The notes beneath the pieces were generated by a model. It saw nothing but the letters and a program-made list of their open reading frames with translations, was not told the DNA's origin and searched no databases. Of a stretch of 64,000 nucleotides of DNA, positions 1 through 10,289 are shown piece by piece (the first letter of the stretch is position 1; each line of letters starts with the position of its first letter). The DNA lies in the NCBI RefSeq assembly GCF_002754935.1, contig NZ_CP018092.1:1550001-1614000 (forward strand). Direction: 5' to 3'. The translations under genes and the position numbers were made by a program. Source of the stretch: Thermostichus lividus PCC 6715 (GTDB lineage: Bacteria > Cyanobacteriota > Cyanobacteriia > Thermosynechococcales > Thermosynechococcaceae).

Positions 1-138
1 TAATTTGTGATCTCTGGTATCCCCGTCTCTATCCTTGAGGGTTTACTCAGTGCTGTCAAGGGGAGGGCGGACAGTACAAAAAGAGGGCGCGATCGCCCCC
101 ATTTTTACCATGCAAATAGATCGACAATGTAACAGCGG

Positions 139-591
139 CTAAGCAGCGGCCAGCAAATTCGTTAAGGGTTCCCAGCGGACGACGCGATCGCCCCCCACCT
201 CAATCACCACTTTGAACTTAGGCAAGGTCTGCGTCAACTGCGCCAAATAGGCGAATTCTTGCTTAGAGAGCTTCTTGCCATCAATCAACCACAGCACCAA
301 GCCCTTAGAATTGGGAGGCAAATGCTCAAGGTGATAGGTCACCAATGGTGGCTGGAAGTACACGCGAATAGCTTCCTTGCCGGTATGGGCGGGGCGAATG
401 CCATGCTCTTGCATCAGGTAGGCGCTGAGATCTCCTAGCCCTGGCGCACTCAAATGTAGCGTTGTATAACCCTTTGATCGCAGACGACGTTGATAGCGCC
501 CCTCAAACCCACCCTCCGGCGGCGCGAAGAGGGCTAAGGCACCTGCTGTTTCAAGGTCATTGACAAATTGATAGCCAGCCAGCAAACCCAT
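139..591 (-). CDS. ndhN: NAD(P)H-quinone oxidoreductase subunit N
   Basis: Subunit N of the cyanobacterial NDH-1 complex, which oxidises reduced ferredoxin, reduces plastoquinone and supports respiration and cyclic electron flow at the thylakoid. The 150-residue product carries the family signature GGFEGRYQRRLR at residues 27-38 and a following GLGDLSAYL segment. It has no membrane segment, as expected for a subunit of the peripheral arm. The length is typical and the start is an ATG. The gene is divergent from lpdA. The 138 bases after its stop hold a short GC hairpin followed by a T run (near 89-106) and no other gene. Identification rests on family recognition by eye. Confidence 0.93.
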   Translation of the reverse strand: MGLLAGYQFVNDLETAGALALFAPPEGGFEGRYQRRLRSKGYTTLHLSAPGLGDLSAYLMQEHGIRPAHTGKEAIRVYFQPPLVTYHLEHLPPNSKGLVLWLIDGKKLSKQEFAYLAQLTQTLPKFKVVIEVGGDRVVRWEPLTNLLAAA

Positions 592-795
592 AGTTTTTTA
601 CTCAAGTCTTGCACCTTCTTGAAGCACTTTAGCACGCCTGCTCGTCTGCAAGATGGCCTTCAAGCTATTGCGAAAGCTAATAGAACCTATGAGAGGTGTG
701 GTGTATCTAGATAAATCTGGCACTCCCCTTTGATAAGCTAGGGAAATGCAGTTGAGGCACAACTGCCGTCAACAAGTGTGCTGGGAGAATCATCC

Positions 796-2232
796 TTGAG
801 CTTTGACTACGATTTGGTCATTTTAGGTGCGGGTGTGGGCGGTCATGGTGCTGCCCTTCATGCCGTCAGCGTTGGCTTAAAAACTGCCATTGTGGAAGCC
901 TCAGACATGGGGGGCACCTGTGTCAATCGCGGCTGTATTCCCTCAAAAGCATTGCTGGCTGCCGCTGGACGGGTGCGAGAACTGCGCCAAGCTAGTCATT
1001 GGCAAGCGCTAGGCATTCAATTAGGGGCAGTTAACGTGGATCGCGCCGGTGTTGCCGCCCATGCCGATCAACTGGTGCAAAAAATCCGTGGCGACCTCAC
1101 CAACAGCCTGAAGCGGCTAGGGGTAGATATCCTCATAGGCCGTGGCAAAGTTGCTGGCTCGCAAAAGGTCAGTATTCACACCCCAAACGGGGAAAAGACG
1201 GTTACCGCAAAAGACATTATCATTGCCACCGGATCAGTGCCGTGGGTACCGCCTGGCATTGAGGTGGATGGCAAAACCGTCTATACCAGTGATGAGGCCA
1301 TTAAGCTCGATTGGTTACCGCAGTGGGTAGCCATTATTGGCAGCGGTTATATTGGCCTAGAATTTGCTGATATTTACACGGCACTGGGCTGCGAAGTCAC
1401 GATGATCGAAGCCCTCGATCAGTTGATGCCCACGTTTGATCCTGATATCGCCAAGCAGGCGCAGCGGGTTTTGATTGCCCCCCGCGATATTGAAACCTAC
1501 AGCGGGAAGCTCGCCAAGCGAGTGATTCCGGGCACGCCGGTGGTTATTGAGTTAGCCGATACCCAAACTAAAGAGGTGGTTGAGGTTCTGGAAGTCGATG
1601 CCTGTTTAGTTGCCACAGGCCGTATTCCTGCGACCGAGGATCTGGGTCTGGACTCTGTGGGGGTGAGCTTAGATCGCCGTGGCTTTATCCCCGTCGATGA
1701 CTACCTTGCCGTGACCCGTGAGGGTGAACCCGTGCCTCACCTTTGGGCCATTGGTGATGCTACGGGTAAAATGATGCTTGCCCATGCGGCTTCGGCTCAA
1801 GGCATTGCTGTGGTGGAGAGCATTGTTGGCCGTCCCTACTCTGTGGATTATCGCAGTATTCCCGCTGCGGCCTTTACCCATCCGGAGATGAGCTTTGTTG
1901 GCCTCACCGAACCCCAAGCCCGTGACCTTGGGGAAAAAGAAGGGTTTGAGGTGAAGGTGGTTCGCACTTACTTTAAGGGGAACTCTAAGGCATTAGCGGA
2001 AGGGGAGACCGATGGCTTAGCGAAGGTGATCTTCCGGGCGGATACGGGCGAGCTGTTGGGGGCGCATATTTTTGGTCTTCACGCCTCAGATCTCATTCAG
2101 GAAGCGGCTAATGCTATTCGCGATCGCCAAAGCGTGAGCCATCTTGCCTTTAATGTGCACACTCACCCCACCCTGTCTGAGGTACTGGATGAAGCCTTTA
2201 AGCGTGCCCACGAAATGATGTCCCATCCCTGA
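796..2232 (+). CDS. lpdA: dihydrolipoamide dehydrogenase (E3)
   Basis: FAD flavoenzyme that reoxidises dihydrolipoamide for the pyruvate dehydrogenase complex and the glycine cleavage system. From the chosen start the N-terminal FAD fold has [10 protein letters not shown] at residues 11-20, the redox disulfide CVNRGC at 42-47, a second Rossmann motif [11 protein letters not shown], and the C-terminal active-site HTHPTLSE. The start is uncertain: a GTG at 778 lacks a ribosome site, while a TTG at 796 sits 7 bases after GGGAGA (783-788) and gives MSFDYDLVI, the usual beginning of cyanobacterial LpdA. I therefore prefer 796 (478 residues). The next gene, an Fe-S carrier, begins 56 bases later. 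Confidence 0.94.
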   Translation: MSFDYDLVILGAGVGGHGAALHAVSVGLKTAIVEASDMGGTCVNRGCIPSKALLAAAGRVRELRQASHWQALGIQLGAVNVDRAGVAAHADQLVQKIRGDLTNSLKRLGVDILIGRGKVAGSQKVSIHTPNGEKTVTAKDIIIATGSVPWVPPGIEVDGKTVYTSDEAIKLDWLPQWVAIIGSGYIGLEFADIYTALGCEVTMIEALDQLMPTFDPDIAKQAQRVLIAPRDIETYSGKLAKRVIPGTPVVIELADTQTKEVVEVLEVDACLVATGRIPATEDLGLDSVGVSLDRRGFIPVDDYLAVTREGEPVPHLWAIGDATGKMMLAHAASAQGIAVVESIVGRPYSVDYRSIPAAAFTHPEMSFVGLTEPQARDLGEKEGFEVKVVRTYFKGNSKALAEGETDGLAKVIFRADTGELLGAHIFGLHASDLIQEAANAIRDRQSVSHLAFNVHTHPTLSEVLDEAFKRAHEMMSHP

Positions 2233-2288
2233 GCTTTGCTACCATAAAAGCGGTACCCTAACATGATCCGTAACCGGAGGAGTGGGTG

Positions 2289-2642
2289 ATGACTCAAGCA
2301 ACACAGCCTGCCAAAGGAATTTTGATGACGGATGCTGCGCTACAGCACGTTTTAGAACTGCGGCAAAAACACGGTCAAGACCTGTGTCTGCGGGTCGGTG
2401 TCAAGGGGGGCGGGTGCTCAGGGATGTCCTACACGATGGATTTTGAAGACCCTGCCAATATTCGTCCTGATGATCACGTATTTGACTACGATGGCTTTAA
2501 GGTGGTCTCGGATCCCAAGAGTATGCTCTACATCTACGGCTTAGTCCTAGACTATAGCAATGCCCTCATTGGTGGTGGCTTTAAGTTTACAAACCCGAAT
2601 GCAACCCAGACCTGTGGCTGTGGCACATCCTTTTCTGCCTAA
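2289..2642 (+). CDS. A-type iron-sulfur cluster carrier (IscA/SufA family)
   Basis: Small protein that binds and passes on Fe-S clusters to target apoproteins. The three conserved cysteines of the HesB/IscA family are present: Cys43 in GGGCSGMSY, and Cys109 and Cys111 in TCGCGTSF at the C-terminus. The 117-residue length is normal. The ATG at 2289 follows CGGAGG at a proper distance; a GTG one codon upstream is less likely. The gene lies 12 bases before a TPR gene on the same strand, suggesting one transcript. I cannot tell SufA from IscA or ErpA by sequence alone, so no symbol is given. Confidence 0.92.
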   Translation: MTQATQPAKGILMTDAALQHVLELRQKHGQDLCLRVGVKGGGCSGMSYTMDFEDPANIRPDDHVFDYDGFKVVSDPKSMLYIYGLVLDYSNALIGGGFKFTNPNATQTCGCGTSFSA

Positions 2643-2654
2643 GGAGTAACTCCC

Positions 2655-3098
2655 TTGACCACTGAAACGTCGCAACCCCTGAGTGAAGTTGAGCGTCAAT
2701 TTGAAGCAGCGATCGCCCGCTATAAAGACGGTGCCCCTGCGTCGGAGCTAATTCCCACGTTTAAGGAGATTTGCCAGCGTGCCCAAAAAAGCAGTGCGGC
2801 ATGGACATGCTTGTCGTGGCTGTACCTCTTAGATGACAACCCCCCATCGGCCTACAAAGCAGCTCAAAAAGCGGTCAAACTCAACCCTGAAGATCCACAA
2901 GCCCGTATTAATCTGGCGATCGCCATGCTAGAGATGGGGAAAAAAGGGGTGCGCCCCCACATTGAACTGGCTCAAACCATTGTGGCAGCAGTTGCCGAGC
3001 TACGCCAAGAAGTCCTAGAGAATTTTGCCGATGGCCACCAACGCAAGCCAGAATGGCCAACCCTTAAGCGGGTTCAGCAGTGGGTGCTCGGAGGCTAG
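2655..3098 (+). CDS. TPR-repeat protein, cyanobacterial
   Basis: A 147-residue soluble protein with tetratricopeptide-type helices around residues 55-105, including the pattern AWTCLSWLYL and PSAYKAAQKAVKLNPEDP. TPR folds mediate protein-protein contacts; the partner is unknown. The start is a TTG at 2655 placed 8 bases after AAGGAG, with no better ATG. It is tightly packed between the Fe-S carrier and a small membrane protein, so the three are probably co-transcribed. No signal peptide is visible. Homologues are, to my knowledge, widespread in cyanobacteria, but no function can be assigned from the sequence. Confidence 0.85.
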   Translation: MTTETSQPLSEVERQFEAAIARYKDGAPASELIPTFKEICQRAQKSSAAWTCLSWLYLLDDNPPSAYKAAQKAVKLNPEDPQARINLAIAMLEMGKKGVRPHIELAQTIVAAVAELRQEVLENFADGHQRKPEWPTLKRVQQWVLGG

Positions 3099-3101
3099 GG
3101 T

Positions 3102-3371
3102 ATGGGTCGCCTGCGGGAGATTGTGAATTGGCTATTGGTGGCTGATACCTTCTTTGTGCTGGCTAGCTTTGGTTGGTTTGTCTTAGCATTGCTAGGGCGA
3201 TCGCTAGAGATTCCCTTGGGCTTTGACCTATGGTTGCGCCTGTGGAACCCCCTTTTTATGCCTGCCATTGGCCTATTGATGGCTGCTGCCTTGATCAATG
3301 GTGGCATTAGTTACGTCCAGAACCGCTGGCACCTACGCTCGGTGGGGACTGATCTGCGCCCTCGCGATTGA
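3102..3371 (+). CDS. small two-helix membrane protein, unknown function
   Basis: An 89-residue protein with two hydrophobic helices at roughly residues 9-31 and 49-69, separated by a short amphipathic loop, and a charged C-terminus. The ATG lies 3 bases after the previous stop and follows GGAGG, so it looks translationally coupled to the TPR gene. Its last 65 bases overlap the convergent 3' end of clpB on the other strand. I recognise no named family. The operon position suggests a role linked to the TPR protein, but this is inference. Confidence 0.75.
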   Translation: MGRLREIVNWLLVADTFFVLASFGWFVLALLGRSLEIPLGFDLWLRLWNPLFMPAIGLLMAAALINGGISYVQNRWHLRSVGTDLRPRD

Positions 3372-5989
3372 GCGCGGTAAAGGTCAATTGATCGTTGGCA
3401 ACATCGACTAAAATTGTGTCTCCCGATGTAAAGGTTTCCTCCAATAGCTTGATGGCGAGGGGATTTTCAATTTCCCGCTGAATTGCCCGTTTGAGGGGTC
3501 GGGCACCATAGACCGGATCAAACCCAGCCGCCACCAAGTACTCCAGCGCGGCAGCAGTTAACTCTAGGTGGATTTTTTGATCTGCCAATAAACGCTCCAC
3601 CCGTCGCAGTTGAATTTGGGCGATCTGCATGAGTTCCTGTCGCCCTAAGCCATGGAACAAAATCAGATCATCAATGCGGTTGAGAAATTCTGGGCGGAAG
3701 TACTTTTGCACGCTTTGCAGCACCCGTTGCCGCATGTGTTCGTAGCGGCTTTCATCGCTAGCCAAATCTAAAATATGCTCACTACCTAGGTTGCTGGTCA
3801 TAATAATTACCGTGTTGCGAAAATCCACGGTGCGACCTTGGGAATCCGTGATACGGCCATCATCGAGGACTTGCAACAGGATGTTAAAGACTTCCGGGTG
3901 CGCTTTTTCCACTTCGTCAAAGAGAACAACCGCATAGGGTCGGCGGCGAATTGCTTCGGTGAGTTGGCCGCCGCTATCAAACCCCACGTAGCCGGGGGGG
4001 GCACCAATCATCCGCGAGACGGCGTGCTTTTCCATGTACTCCGACATGTCAATGCGCACTAGGGCACTCTCATCATCAAAAAGCGCATCCGCAAGGGTAC
4101 GTGCTAGTTCCGTTTTACCCACCCCCGTTGGCCCTAGGAATAAAAACGACCCAATAGGACGGGCGGGGTCTTTCATCCCGGCGCGGGCGCGGCGAATGGC
4201 TGCAGCAACAGCCGCAACGGCCTCTTGTTGACCAATAACCCGCTGATGCAATACCGCTTCCAGTTGCAGGAGTTTTTGCCGCTCTGAGGCTAAGAGCTTC
4301 TGTAGCGGAATCCCCGTCCACTTGGCAACAATTTCGGCAATATCGGCATCGGTGACCTGATCTCGCAAGAAGGTGGTGCCTGCCGCTTGCAATTCTAGAA
4401 GTTGAGTCTCAGTGGCTTCGAGTTCCCGTTGTAGGGTTTCTAGGCGACCGTATTTCAGTTGAGCTGCCTTATTCAGGTTGTAGTCACGCTCCGCTTGATC
4501 AATTTGCAGCTTGACGTGATCTTCTTCCTCTTTCAGACTGTTGATGCGCTCCAAGAGTGTTTTCTCAGCTTGCCAACGCTCCTGCATGGCTTTTTGGCGG
4601 GATTGCAGTTCAGCAATTTCCGCTTCAATGCGCTGGCGGCGATCGCGAGTGGCCTGTAGGGGAGCCTTACTGAGGCTGAGATTTTCTTCCTGCTGCAGGG
4701 AGAGCTTCTCCATTTCCAGTTGCATCAGGCGGCGCTCAATACTTTCCAACTCAGCAGGCTTGGAGGTGATTTCCATCTTGAGCTTGGCCGCTGCTTCATC
4801 CACCAAGTCAATGGCCTTATCCGGCAAAAAGCGATCGCTAATGTAGCGATCCGAGAGCACGGCCGCAGCAACAAGGGCAGAATCAGTGATCTTAACGTTA
4901 TGGTGAATTTCGTAGCGATCTTTGAGACCCCGCAGAATGGAAATGGTGTCTTCCACGGAAGGCTGACCGATATACACCTGTTGAAACCGCCGCTCTAGAG
5001 CCGCATCCTTCTCAATGTGTTTACGGTACTCATCGAGGGTACTAGCACCAATACAACGCAGTTCACCGCGCGCCAGCATTGGCTTGAGTAAATTACTGGC
5101 ATCCATCGAGGAGTTTTGATTGGCACCTGCGCCCACGACGGTGTGCAGCTCATCGATAAACAGGACGACGTGGCCGTCGGAGTGAGTGACTTCGTGCAAG
5201 ACAGCCTTGAGGCGATCTTCAAAATCTCCGCGAAACTTAGCACCCGCCACTAAACTCCCCAGATCAAGGGAAATCAGGCGGCGATTTTTGAGGGATTCTG
5301 GCACATCCCCGTTGATAATGCGCTGGGCGAGTCCTTCCGCAATGGCGGTTTTTACCCACTCCTGGCTCCCCAATGAGGACAGGGTTATTTTTTGTACGAC
5401 GGGAGAGAACTTGAATGACGCGGCGAATTTCTTCATCCCGGCCAATCACCGGGTCAAGCTTGCCTTGGCGGGCTGCTTCTGTGAGGTCGCGACCGTATTT
5501 TTCAAGGGCGGCATACTTGCTCTCGGGGTTTTGGTCGGCTACTTTTTGGGCACCGCGAATGGCTTTGACACTGGCGGCTAACTGGTCGCGATCGCAGTTG
5601 AGAGCACGGAATAGCCGTTGACCAATGCGGCGATCGCCCACAAAGGCCAGCAAAATATGCTCAATGGAAATAAACTGATCCTCCTGTTCTTGGCGGAGGC
5701 GATTTGCCTCATCCAGCAGGGTATCTAAACTACGACCACAGTAGAGTTCTCCGCCTGCTGGGATGCGCGGCTGCTGCTTCGCAAAATCTATCAACCGCTT
5801 CAGCACCCAGTCGGTGTCAATATCTGCCCGCTCCAGAATCAGTTGACCCAGCCCTTCCTCTTGGAGAATGACAATGAGTAAGTGCTCTGTTTCAAGGTAT
5901 TGGCTGCGGTACTCCCGCGCCACATCCTGCGATTTGACGATCGCCTCCCATGCTTTGTCAGTAAACTTCGTTGGGTCAGTGGGTTGCAT
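3307..5989 (-). pseudogene. clpB: ClpB disaggregase, interrupted by a one-base frameshift
   Basis: AAA+ disaggregase that with DnaK rescues aggregated proteins. The N-domain begins [17 protein letters not shown]. Frame one runs to the first Walker A, GEPGVGK at residues 207-213, then goes off frame. Frame two continues exactly with [11 protein letters not shown] and keeps NBD1, the coiled-coil M domain, the second Walker A GPTGVGKTELA, Walker B VVLFDEVEKAH, and the C-terminal small domain. On the plus strand the junction is a run of five T (5349-5353); four would restore the frame and give about 893 residues, a normal ClpB length. As written no full protein can be made. The break is either a real mutation in this paralogue or a homopolymer sequencing error. 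Cyanobacteria usually carry two clpB genes; I cannot tell which this is. Confidence 0.92.
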
Positions 5990-6051
5990 AGAGATGTTTG
6001 CCGATCCTTGGGAAAGAGGTTGAGCAGCAGAATAAAGAATTATTACGCTTC

Positions 6052-6282
6052 CTAGGATACCTGTTCTACGGCAATGGTGGCGGCATCCTTGGCACGGATG
6101 GCAACCTCAGTGAGGGTGCCCACCCGCACAGCGAAGGTATCACTAAAGGGCGCACGTCGCAGTAGCGTCACGGGTTGGTTCACAGCAATGCCAAGGGCAG
6201 CTAAGCGGCGCTGCCAAGCAGCATCCCCTTCAATAGCCGTAATGCGACCGGTGCTGCCCAGTGGGAGTTGGTGTAGGTACAT
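6052..6282 (-). CDS. feoA: FeoA-domain protein (ferrous iron transport)
   Basis: A 76-residue SH3-like FeoA protein that normally modulates the FeoB ferrous iron permease at the inner membrane. Typical features are [12 protein letters not shown] near residues 6-17, RRLAALGI in the middle and a valine-rich last strand. No feoB is adjacent in this window: clpB lies downstream on the same strand and tRNA-Cys lies upstream on the other strand. It may be a stand-alone FeoA domain or act with a distant feoB. The family call is good; the transport role is inferred from the family. Confidence 0.85.
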   Translation of the reverse strand: MYLHQLPLGSTGRITAIEGDAAWQRRLAALGIAVNQPVTLLRRAPFSDTFAVRVGTLTEVAIRAKDAATIAVEQVS

Positions 6283-6361
6283 AAGGCTCCTGCGGATGAT
6301 CCTCTCAGGGTACTAGCGGCGCGATCGCCGGTAAATCACTTATAATAAGAAATTGCTTTGC

Positions 6362-6433
<72 letters not shown>

Positions 6434-6558
6434 TAAACAGATAGAAAAGTAATCCTACACCTAAGTCAAGATTGGTTTACGACTGTGCCATAACGTAATA
6501 GGGGAGAGGACTAGGATGAGGGCGGCAAAAGACTCAAACCCGAACATCATACGTCTAT

Positions 6559-7875
6559 TCAGCAACGCCGCATTATGGTATTGAAGGCAGACAGGCGGAT
6601 CTTGCCTTGGGGAGTGCGAGGCAAGGTCGTGCACGATAGCCATCGCTTGGGGCATTTGTAGGCACTACACCGCTGGCGTAACCATTCCTCTAATTGCTCA
6701 GGGGTTACCTCCCCAACAGGGACATAGGCTGCCACAACCTGCTCGCCCCACGTTGGATGCGGCTCACCGTAGATGTAAATATCCTTGACCCAGCCACTGC
6801 TCAGAAGTAGGGACTCTAATTCTTCAGGGTAAATGTTTTCGCCGCCACTAATAATTTTGCGGCTGGCGCGTCCCCAAATGTAGAGGCGATCGCCGTGCCA
6901 CTCGCCGCGATCGTCGGTGCGGAACACAGGCGAGCCAAAGGGATTGGGGTAGTAACCGCGAGCCAAAGAGGTGGCTTGCACGTCTATGGTGCCATCGGTG
7001 CTAATGGTTAGGTGGGCGTGGGGTAAGCTGGAGCCACAGGAGCGATCGCCCCGCAGGAAGTCACCCGCCTTTTGCGCGCAGACCATCCCCGCCGTTTCCG
7101 TCATCCCATAGCTTAAACACAGCGGTAACCGATGGCGCTCAGCAGTGTCTAACAGAGAGTTCCACGTTGCTCCGCCGCCAATAAAAATGCCGGCTAAGCT
7201 CTGAAGCCAGGGGATTGGGGCGTCACACACTTGGTGCAACTGTCGGGGCACAAGGGATAGCCAAAGGTCTGAGTTCGGCGGCATTGGAGCGTGTTGAAGG
7301 TCTCGTAGATGGCGGGCAACGTATAGCTGCCCTCCGGTCCACAGCGATCGCAACACGGGCATGAGGCCACTGACATGGTACAGCGGCAAAATACTCAGGC
7401 AGTGGAGGGTTGACACCTGTAAATGCTGCTGCACCCCCTGCACAGCACTGTAGAGCGTCCCAAGGGTATGCATTGCCCAGCGTAATCGGCCTTGGCTGCC
7501 GCCGGTGGGAATTAAAATCATCGGTGCCCTGAAGTCTTGTGGTGTTCCCTGCGCCTCTAAAGGAGGAACCGCTCCCCATGCCTGATAGCCCCTAGGAACA
7601 ACGGTGGCCACCTGCTGCCACTCGTGTGCTTGCCACAGCGGATTGGCCAAGAGGAGGGGGGTGTCTGTACTCAGCGCTGCCAAAATGCCGCTGATAAAGT
7701 CCAGTGGCTCTGTTTCCGCCAACACCAAAAGCGATGGACGCGAGGCCAGTAACAGCGCTTGGCGATGCTCGAGGGGAAGTGCTACGGCGTGCCATGCGCC
7801 TGAATGCCCGTACCACAGCCAATCCGACGGCGGCGACGCGAGGGGGATGGGGTCAAGCGTAAGGGTTTGTAACAC
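6559..7875 (-). CDS. menE: o-succinylbenzoate-CoA ligase (phylloquinone pathway)
   Basis: Adenylate-forming enzyme that activates o-succinylbenzoate with CoA on the route to phylloquinone, the A1 cofactor of photosystem I. The 438-residue product has the ANL-family P-loop-like ILIPTGGSQG, the adenine site LSYGMTETAG, the hinge region KIISGGENIYPEEL, and the C-terminal PQGKI lysine motif. The start is a GTG at 7875; no ATG fits better. The gene is divergent from rsfS, with about 95 bases between. Other men genes are not in the window. A different acyl-CoA ligase is possible, but the short length and cyanobacterial context favour MenE. Confidence 0.85.
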   Translation of the reverse strand: MLQTLTLDPIPLASPPSDWLWYGHSGAWHAVALPLEHRQALLLASRPSLLVLAETEPLDFISGILAALSTDTPLLLANPLWQAHEWQQVATVVPRGYQAWGAVPPLEAQGTPQDFRAPMILIPTGGSQGRLRWAMHTLGTLYSAVQGVQQHLQVSTLHCLSILPLYHVSGLMPVLRSLWTGGQLYVARHLRDLQHAPMPPNSDLWLSLVPRQLHQVCDAPIPWLQSLAGIFIGGGATWNSLLDTAERHRLPLCLSYGMTETAGMVCAQKAGDFLRGDRSCGSSLPHAHLTISTDGTIDVQATSLARGYYPNPFGSPVFRTDDRGEWHGDRLYIWGRASRKIISGGENIYPEELESLLLSSGWVKDIYIYGEPHPTWGEQVVAAYVPVGEVTPEQLEEWLRQRCSAYKCPKRWLSCTTLPRTPQGKIRLSAFNTIMRRC

Positions 7876-7970
7876 ACTTTGCCTAATTTAACAGAACTAA
7901 ATCGTTAAAATCAAAGGATAGGGAGTGACTATTAGGAGAGTGCAGACTGACTATTCCACAGATACAACAG

Positions 7971-8345
7971 GTGGCCGCGATCGCTGACCCTAGCCTCAAG
8001 CTAGCATGGACTGCTGCCTACGCCGCAGACGATCGCAAGGCGGTGGACATTTGTCTTCTTGATGTAACTGGGGTGTCGTACCTCACTGACTATTTTGTCA
8101 TTGTTACGGGACTGTCTAAAACGCAGGTGCGAGCCATTTACCAAGCGGTGGAGGAGGCTGCTCAAACCCACTGCCAACGACAACCGCAGCATACGGAAGG
8201 CCAAGACAACTGTTCATGGGTGCTGATGGACTACGGGGATGTGATTGTCCATATCCAACTCCCGAAGGAACGCCAATACTATAACTTAGAAGCGTTTTGG
8301 GGACATGCCCGGCGCATCCCCTTTGAGCCGCTGGTCACCACCTAG
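7971..8345 (+). CDS. rsfS: ribosomal silencing factor RsfS (Iojap family)
   Basis: Binds ribosomal protein uL14 and blocks subunit joining under poor nutrition. The signature VSYLTDYFVIVTGLSKTQVR occupies residues 28-47 and is followed by the family features GQDNCSWVLMDYGDVIVHI and YYNLEAFWG. The written start is a GTG at 7971 without a clear ribosome site. In the same frame a CTG at 7947 lies 6 bases after AGGAGAG (7934-7940) and would add 8 residues, so a non-standard CTG start is possible. A membrane GTPase gene starts 11 bases after the stop, suggesting co-transcription. Confidence 0.9.
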   Translation: MAAIADPSLKLAWTAAYAADDRKAVDICLLDVTGVSYLTDYFVIVTGLSKTQVRAIYQAVEEAAQTHCQRQPQHTEGQDNCSWVLMDYGDVIVHIQLPKERQYYNLEAFWGHARRIPFEPLVTT

Positions 8346-8356
8346 GGACACATGCC

Positions 8357-10216
8357 ATGACGCAACTGCCATGGTGGAAGTGGTTTCTTTTGGCACTACC
8401 ACTGGTGGCGATCGCCTTGCTGGTTCTCATTGCCGCCTCGATCCAAATTCATGCGTGGGGACTAAGTTGGCTGTGGGCGGTGGTGGTGGTGGTTCTCATT
8501 CTCTGGCGGTGGGGGGTAGCCCATTGGCTGGTGGAAACCCAAGCAACGCCAGCGCTACCAGAATTGCTCAACGGTGGCGATCGCACCGCCCAAGATCAAC
8601 AGGCGCTGCAAATTCTACAGGATATTTTGGCCAAGAGTCGTGACGATGTTCCCCCGTGGGAAAATTGGCTCCTGTTTTGGCAGCGGGCACACACCCTTGT
8701 CAATGGCATTGCTCATGTGTATTACCCCAATAGTCAACGCCCATTGCTGCACATCTATGTGCCCCAAGCCTATCGCCTCCTGCGGGATACGGTGGAGGAT
8801 GTGGATCGCTGGCTGCAAACCCTCGACCCCATTTTGTCACGGGTGACGGTGGGGCAAGCGGTACGCGCCTACGAACTCTCTCGCCAATGGGCACCCGCTG
8901 CCCGCTGGGGGGTCACCGCATGGCAACTCTCCCAGTGGCTGCTGAACCCCAGCGTTGCCCTGACCAACACCCTCACTCAAGGGCAACAGCAAAAAGCCAA
9001 CCAAGCCCTAATTGCCAATTTAGGCTTAACCCTGCGCGAACAAACCCTCAAAGCCCTCGGCTTACGGGCGATCGCCCTGTACAGTGGCGCGGTTCCCTCC
9101 CTTGACCTCCCATCTCCCAGTCTTCAGACTGGCACTCTCCAAGATATCCTCGAAGAAACCCTGCCCCTCACCCGGGCTGAGACCGATCCGGTGAATGTGT
9201 TTTTGGTGGGGCGCACAGGAGCCGGCAAAAGTAGCCTCATTAATAGCTTGTTTGCGGCTCCCACTGCCGATGTTTCCCCCCTGCCCAATACCGCAGAGAT
9301 TCGCCAGTATCGTTGGCAAGCGGATTTGATGTTGTGGGACACCCCCGGCTACGAAGACATTCAGGGTGCGGATATTCAAGCTCGTCTGCGGCAACTCCTG
9401 CCACGGATGGATGTGGTGCTCCTGCTCACGCCGGCACTGGATCCTGCCCTTGCCCCAGATTTAGTGGCCTTAGACATTATTCGTCAGCAGGTTGCGGATC
9501 TGCCGATTGTGGTGGTGGTCACTCAAGTTGATCGGTTGCGCCCTTTGCGGGAGTGGGATCCGCCCTACGATTGGCAGCGGGGTAGCCGTGCAAAAGAAGT
9601 AAGTATCCGTGAGGCTGTGGCCTATCGTCAGCAGCAATTTGCCCCCTATACCCCCCATCTCTTCCCTATCGTTAATGTCACGGATGAGCGCAGGGCATGG
9701 GGGCTACCCGAGTTGAGCGATACCGTACTCCGTCTGGTCAACCCAGCAAAACAGATCCGTATGGCACGGTGGCTCAAGGATCGCCAGACCCGCCTCCATG
9801 CAGCGTCGCGATTGATCGACACCTACTGTAGCCGTATCACCACCAGCCAAGGGGTGGCAGACTTACTCAAACGACCTGTCCTGCAGTTTCTATCGACAAT
9901 GCTGACGGGGTCGCCCGCTGCGGCGTGGCTGTTGGCGGAAAAGCTGCCCCTTGAGCAGTTGCCGGTGATTCTGTGCAAGCTGCAGCTGGCCTACGAGCTT
10001 TATACCCTGCTGCAAACGCCGGGCGATCGCCTCGAAGTGACTCCCCGCTCCTTTGACCTGAGAGAGATTGCCCCCCTTGTGCTGCATACCCGTGCGCCCC
10101 TTGAGCAGGATACGTGGGCAACAGGGCACACCCTCGTTGAATACTGGAGCCAAGCCCAACCCTCGCAGTCTCTAATGGCTCGTTACAATGATTACTGGCA
10201 GCGATTTCGTGCCTAA
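8357..10216 (+). CDS. membrane-anchored GTPase (Era/HSR1-like)
   Basis: A 619-residue protein with two N-terminal membrane helices (about residues 8-30 and 34-56), a long helical linker, and a TRAFAC-class G domain. Visible G motifs are GRTGAGKSS (G1, residues 285-293), DTPGYED (G3, around 325) and TQVDRLRP (G4, around 387). The C-terminal 180 residues look helical. Such proteins occur across cyanobacteria and resemble the YcjX/HSR1 GTPases; no substrate or process is established from sequence. It follows rsfS closely and precedes a Ca2+-ATPase gene. The ATG at 8357 is the natural start. Confidence 0.85.
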   Translation: MTQLPWWKWFLLALPLVAIALLVLIAASIQIHAWGLSWLWAVVVVVLILWRWGVAHWLVETQATPALPELLNGGDRTAQDQQALQILQDILAKSRDDVPPWENWLLFWQRAHTLVNGIAHVYYPNSQRPLLHIYVPQAYRLLRDTVEDVDRWLQTLDPILSRVTVGQAVRAYELSRQWAPAARWGVTAWQLSQWLLNPSVALTNTLTQGQQQKANQALIANLGLTLREQTLKALGLRAIALYSGAVPSLDLPSPSLQTGTLQDILEETLPLTRAETDPVNVFLVGRTGAGKSSLINSLFAAPTADVSPLPNTAEIRQYRWQADLMLWDTPGYEDIQGADIQARLRQLLPRMDVVLLLTPALDPALAPDLVALDIIRQQVADLPIVVVVTQVDRLRPLREWDPPYDWQRGSRAKEVSIREAVAYRQQQFAPYTPHLFPIVNVTDERRAWGLPELSDTVLRLVNPAKQIRMARWLKDRQTRLHAASRLIDTYCSRITTSQGVADLLKRPVLQFLSTMLTGSPAAAWLLAEKLPLEQLPVILCKLQLAYELYTLLQTPGDRLEVTPRSFDLREIAPLVLHTRAPLEQDTWATGHTLVEYWSQAQPSQSLMARYNDYWQRFRA

Positions 10217-10289
10217 CGCCTGGGAAGCCCCTGCAACATTAATCCCAGAAAATAGGTAAAGATGGGAGAAGTCAGTCTCGTTCTTTGCC

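Noticed and set aside
5344-5360. Programmed frameshifting in clpB
   Set aside because: The needed shift is +1 (or loss of one A from five), with no known ClpB precedent and too short a run for strong slippage.
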